Shown here piece by piece: positions 62,319 to 64,000 of a DNA stretch of 64,000 nucleotides (its first letter is position 1; every line of letters starts with the position of its first letter). The DNA is taken from contig NZ_JACHXD010000001.1 of assembly GCF_014191875.1 (NCBI RefSeq), positions 248,001 through 312,000 of the forward strand. The letters run 5' to 3'. This DNA is from Pseudoduganella violacea. GTDB lineage: Bacteria; Pseudomonadota; Gammaproteobacteria; Burkholderiales; Burkholderiaceae_D. The position numbers were made by a program, and so were the translations under genes. The notes under the pieces are model-generated. The model ran no database searches. It was given only the letters and a program-made list of their open reading frames with translations, and was not told where the DNA came from.

Positions 62319-63959
62319 TCATTCCCACATCGAATGAATCAGTTGCGCGGCTTTTTCCGCGATCATGATCACCGGCGAATTCGTATTGCCGGAGGTGATG
62401 GTGGGCATGATGGAAGCGTCGACCACGCGCAAGCCGGCCACGCCGCGCACGCGCAACTGGCTGTCCACCACGGCCGATGCATCACCGTCCCGCCCCATCT
62501 TGCAGGTGCCGACCGGATGGAAGATCGTGGTGCCGATCGCGCCCGCCGCCTGCGCCAATTCCTCGTCGCTGCGGTAATGGATGCCCGGCTTGTATTCTTC
62601 CGGCGCATAGCGCGCCAGCGCCGGCGCCGCCACGATGCGGCGCGTCAGATTCAGCGCCGCGGCGGCCACGCGCCGATCCTCTTCCGTACTCAAATACATG
62701 GGCAGGATTTTCGGCGGCGCATACGAATCGGCCGAAGCGATGCGCACATGACCGCGCGAGGTGGGACGCAGATTGCACACGCTGGCCGTAAAGGCTGGGA
62801 AAGCGTGCAGCGGATCGCCGAATTTTTCCAGCGACAGCGGCTGCACATGGTATTGCAGATTCGGCGTCGCTTCCGCCGCATGCGATTTGGCGAAAGCGCC
62901 CAGCTGCGAAGGCGCCATCGACATCGGCCCGCTCTGCAGCAAGGCATATTCGAGGCCGATGCGCAGCTTGCCCAGCCAGTTGCTGGTCATGACGTTCAGC
63001 GTCTTCGCGCCCTGCACCTTGAACACCATGCGCAGCTGCAGATGGTCCTGCAGATTGCCGCCCACGCCGGCCAGATCGGCCAGCGGCTGCACGCCAGCTT
63101 CCTGCAGCACGGCGGCCGGGCCGATGCCCGACAACTGAAGTATCTGCGGCGAACCGATGGAACCGGCCGCCAGCAGGGTTTCGCGGCGCGCATCGGCGCG
63201 GTAGAGCGTGCCGCCGCCGCTGAACACCACGCCCTTGCACACCAGCCCCTGCTCGCCTTTTTCAATCAGCAGCTTTTCCACGTGACAGCCAGTCATGATG
63301 GTCAGGTTCGGCCTGTGCGCCGCCGGCTTGAGAAACGCCTTGGCCGTATTCCAGCGTATGCCGCGCCGCTGGTTCACCTCGAAGTAGGAACAGCCCTCGT
63401 TGTCGCCGCGGTTGAAGTCCTCCACTTTCGGAATGCCGCTTTGCGCCGCCGCCTCGCGGAAAGCATCGAGGATCTGCCACGACAGGCGCTGCTTCTCGAC
63501 CCGCCACTCGCCGCCCGCGCCGTGAAAATCGGAAGCGCCGGCATGATGATCTTCGCTGCGCATGAACAGCGGCAAAACCGCCTTCCAGCGCCAGCTGTCG
63601 TCGCCGCACAAATCGGCCCACTGCTCATAATCGCGCGCTTGGCCGCGCATATAAATCATGCCGTTGATCGAGGAGCTGCCGCCCAGCACCTTGCCGCGCG
63701 GGTACAGCAGGCTGCGTCCGCCCAGGCCTTCATCGGGTTCGGTGCGGAACAGCCAATCGGTGCGCGGATTATCGATGCAATGCAAATAGCCGACCGGGAT
63801 GTGGATCCACACATAATCATCCTTCCCTCCTGCCTCGATCAGCAGCACTTCCGCCTTCGCATTGCGCGTCAGACGGTTGGCGAGCACGCAGCCGGCCGTG
63901 CCGGCGCCGATGATGATGTAGTCGAACTGTCCAGCTGATTCCAAAGACCGCTCCTTCAT
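62319..63959 (-). CDS. GMC-family FAD oxidoreductase (choline/alcohol dehydrogenase-like)
   Basis: This 546-residue flavoprotein has the N-terminal FAD site DYIIIGAGTAGCVLANRLTR and the GMC signature 1 region YPRGKVLGGSSSINGMIYMRG. Signature 2 is in LLAAGSIGSPQILQLSGIGP, and the C-terminal catalytic HPVGTCKMGRDGDASAVVD is followed by PTITSGNTNSPVIMIAEKAA. The active-site His and Asn pair is present. It oxidises a primary alcohol; the substrate (choline or another alcohol) is unclear, and no betaine aldehyde dehydrogenase is adjacent in the window. Confidence 0.9.
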   Translation of the reverse strand: MKERSLESAGQFDYIIIGAGTAGCVLANRLTRNAKAEVLLIEAGGKDDYVWIHIPVGYLHCIDNPRTDWLFRTEPDEGLGGRSLLYPRGKVLGGSSSINGMIYMRGQARDYEQWADLCGDDSWRWKAVLPLFMRSEDHHAGASDFHGAGGEWRVEKQRLSWQILDAFREAAAQSGIPKVEDFNRGDNEGCSYFEVNQRRGIRWNTAKAFLKPAAHRPNLTIMTGCHVEKLLIEKGEQGLVCKGVVFSGGGTLYRADARRETLLAAGSIGSPQILQLSGIGPAAVLQEAGVQPLADLAGVGGNLQDHLQLRMVFKVQGAKTLNVMTSNWLGKLRIGLEYALLQSGPMSMAPSQLGAFAKSHAAEATPNLQYHVQPLSLEKFGDPLHAFPAFTASVCNLRPTSRGHVRIASADSYAPPKILPMYLSTEEDRRVAAAALNLTRRIVAAPALARYAPEEYKPGIHYRSDEELAQAAGAIGTTIFHPVGTCKMGRDGDASAVVDSQLRVRGVAGLRVVDASIMPTITSGNTNSPVIMIAEKAAQLIHSMWE

Positions 63960-63966
63960 GTGAGTG

Positions 63967-64000
63967 TTATGCGGCCTGCATTTCCGCCACCAGGGTTTCG
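63967..64000 (-). CDS. C-terminal end of another minus-strand gene (cut by window edge)
   Basis: On the minus strand the last 34 bases read ETLVAEMQAA and then TAA (63969-63967), 7 bases before the GMC oxidoreductase ATG. The close spacing suggests the two are in one operon. Too short to name. Confidence 0.5.
   Translation of the reverse strand, partial: ETLVAEMQAA

Overview
The window is high-GC, gene-dense chromosomal DNA from a betaproteobacterium. My best guess is Oxalobacteraceae (the Massilia / Duganella / Janthinobacterium group). This is inferred from overall protein character, the argB - pyrimidine 5'-nucleotidase - slmA - pabBC block, several polyhydroxybutyrate (PHB) enzymes, and the origin-type block mnmG-rsmG-parA-parB-atp. 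I could not run a search to confirm the genus. There is no rRNA, CRISPR array or recognisable insertion sequence, and no gene-free stretch longer than about 270 bases.

Layout. 1-540: end of a HigB/HigA-like toxin-antitoxin pair. 541-9941: a Crp/Fnr regulator divergent from a compact operon that encodes an acyl-CoA synthetase, a complete branched-chain-amino-acid-type ABC importer, a YjbR-like protein and a PaaK-like ligase. 10035-14556: HPRT-like transferase, nitronate monooxygenase, metallo-beta-lactamase operon and a PHB-depolymerase-family esterase. 14561-19900 (minus): sigma factor, zinc-finger anti-sigma, CWC protein, hybrid histidine kinase and HD-GYP response regulator in one tightly packed run. 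20014-25238: argB, tRNA-Thr(GGT), TraB/GumN protein, nucleotidase, slmA, pabBC. 25242-32725: small metabolic and stress genes (GlxA regulator with rhodanese, glutathione peroxidase, secreted PHB depolymerase, gabD, PPK2) and a decayed zeta-type kinase. 32854-33598: a YhfG/Fic toxin-antitoxin pair.

33636-40319 is the most unusual block. A Tat-type FAD oxidoreductase and a membrane-embedded aminopropyltransferase (minus strand) are transcribed divergently from DUF350, SPFH/SHOCT, two-zinc-ribbon DUF4178, a tiny Gly/Ser-rich membrane protein and S-adenosylmethionine decarboxylase (plus strand). It looks like a polyamine-linked membrane system.

40586-54306: rsgA and a lipoprotein converge on the complete atpIBEFHAGDC operon. 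Upstream of that lie parB, parA, rsmG, mnmG and two parS sites, an arrangement typical of the neighbourhood of a chromosomal origin. The whole parA-rsmG spacer is nine 9-bp iterons. 54308-64000 (minus): a TSUP transporter, a tandem palindromic repeat, a 3-hydroxybutyrate oligomer hydrolase, a second Liv-type ABC importer operon with a good sigma-70 promoter, and a GMC oxidoreductase.

Starts were moved inward from the longest open frame wherever a Shine-Dalgarno sequence, the family length or an overlap with the previous gene supported it. Many genes are joined by ATGA or TGATG overlaps, which I read as translational coupling.
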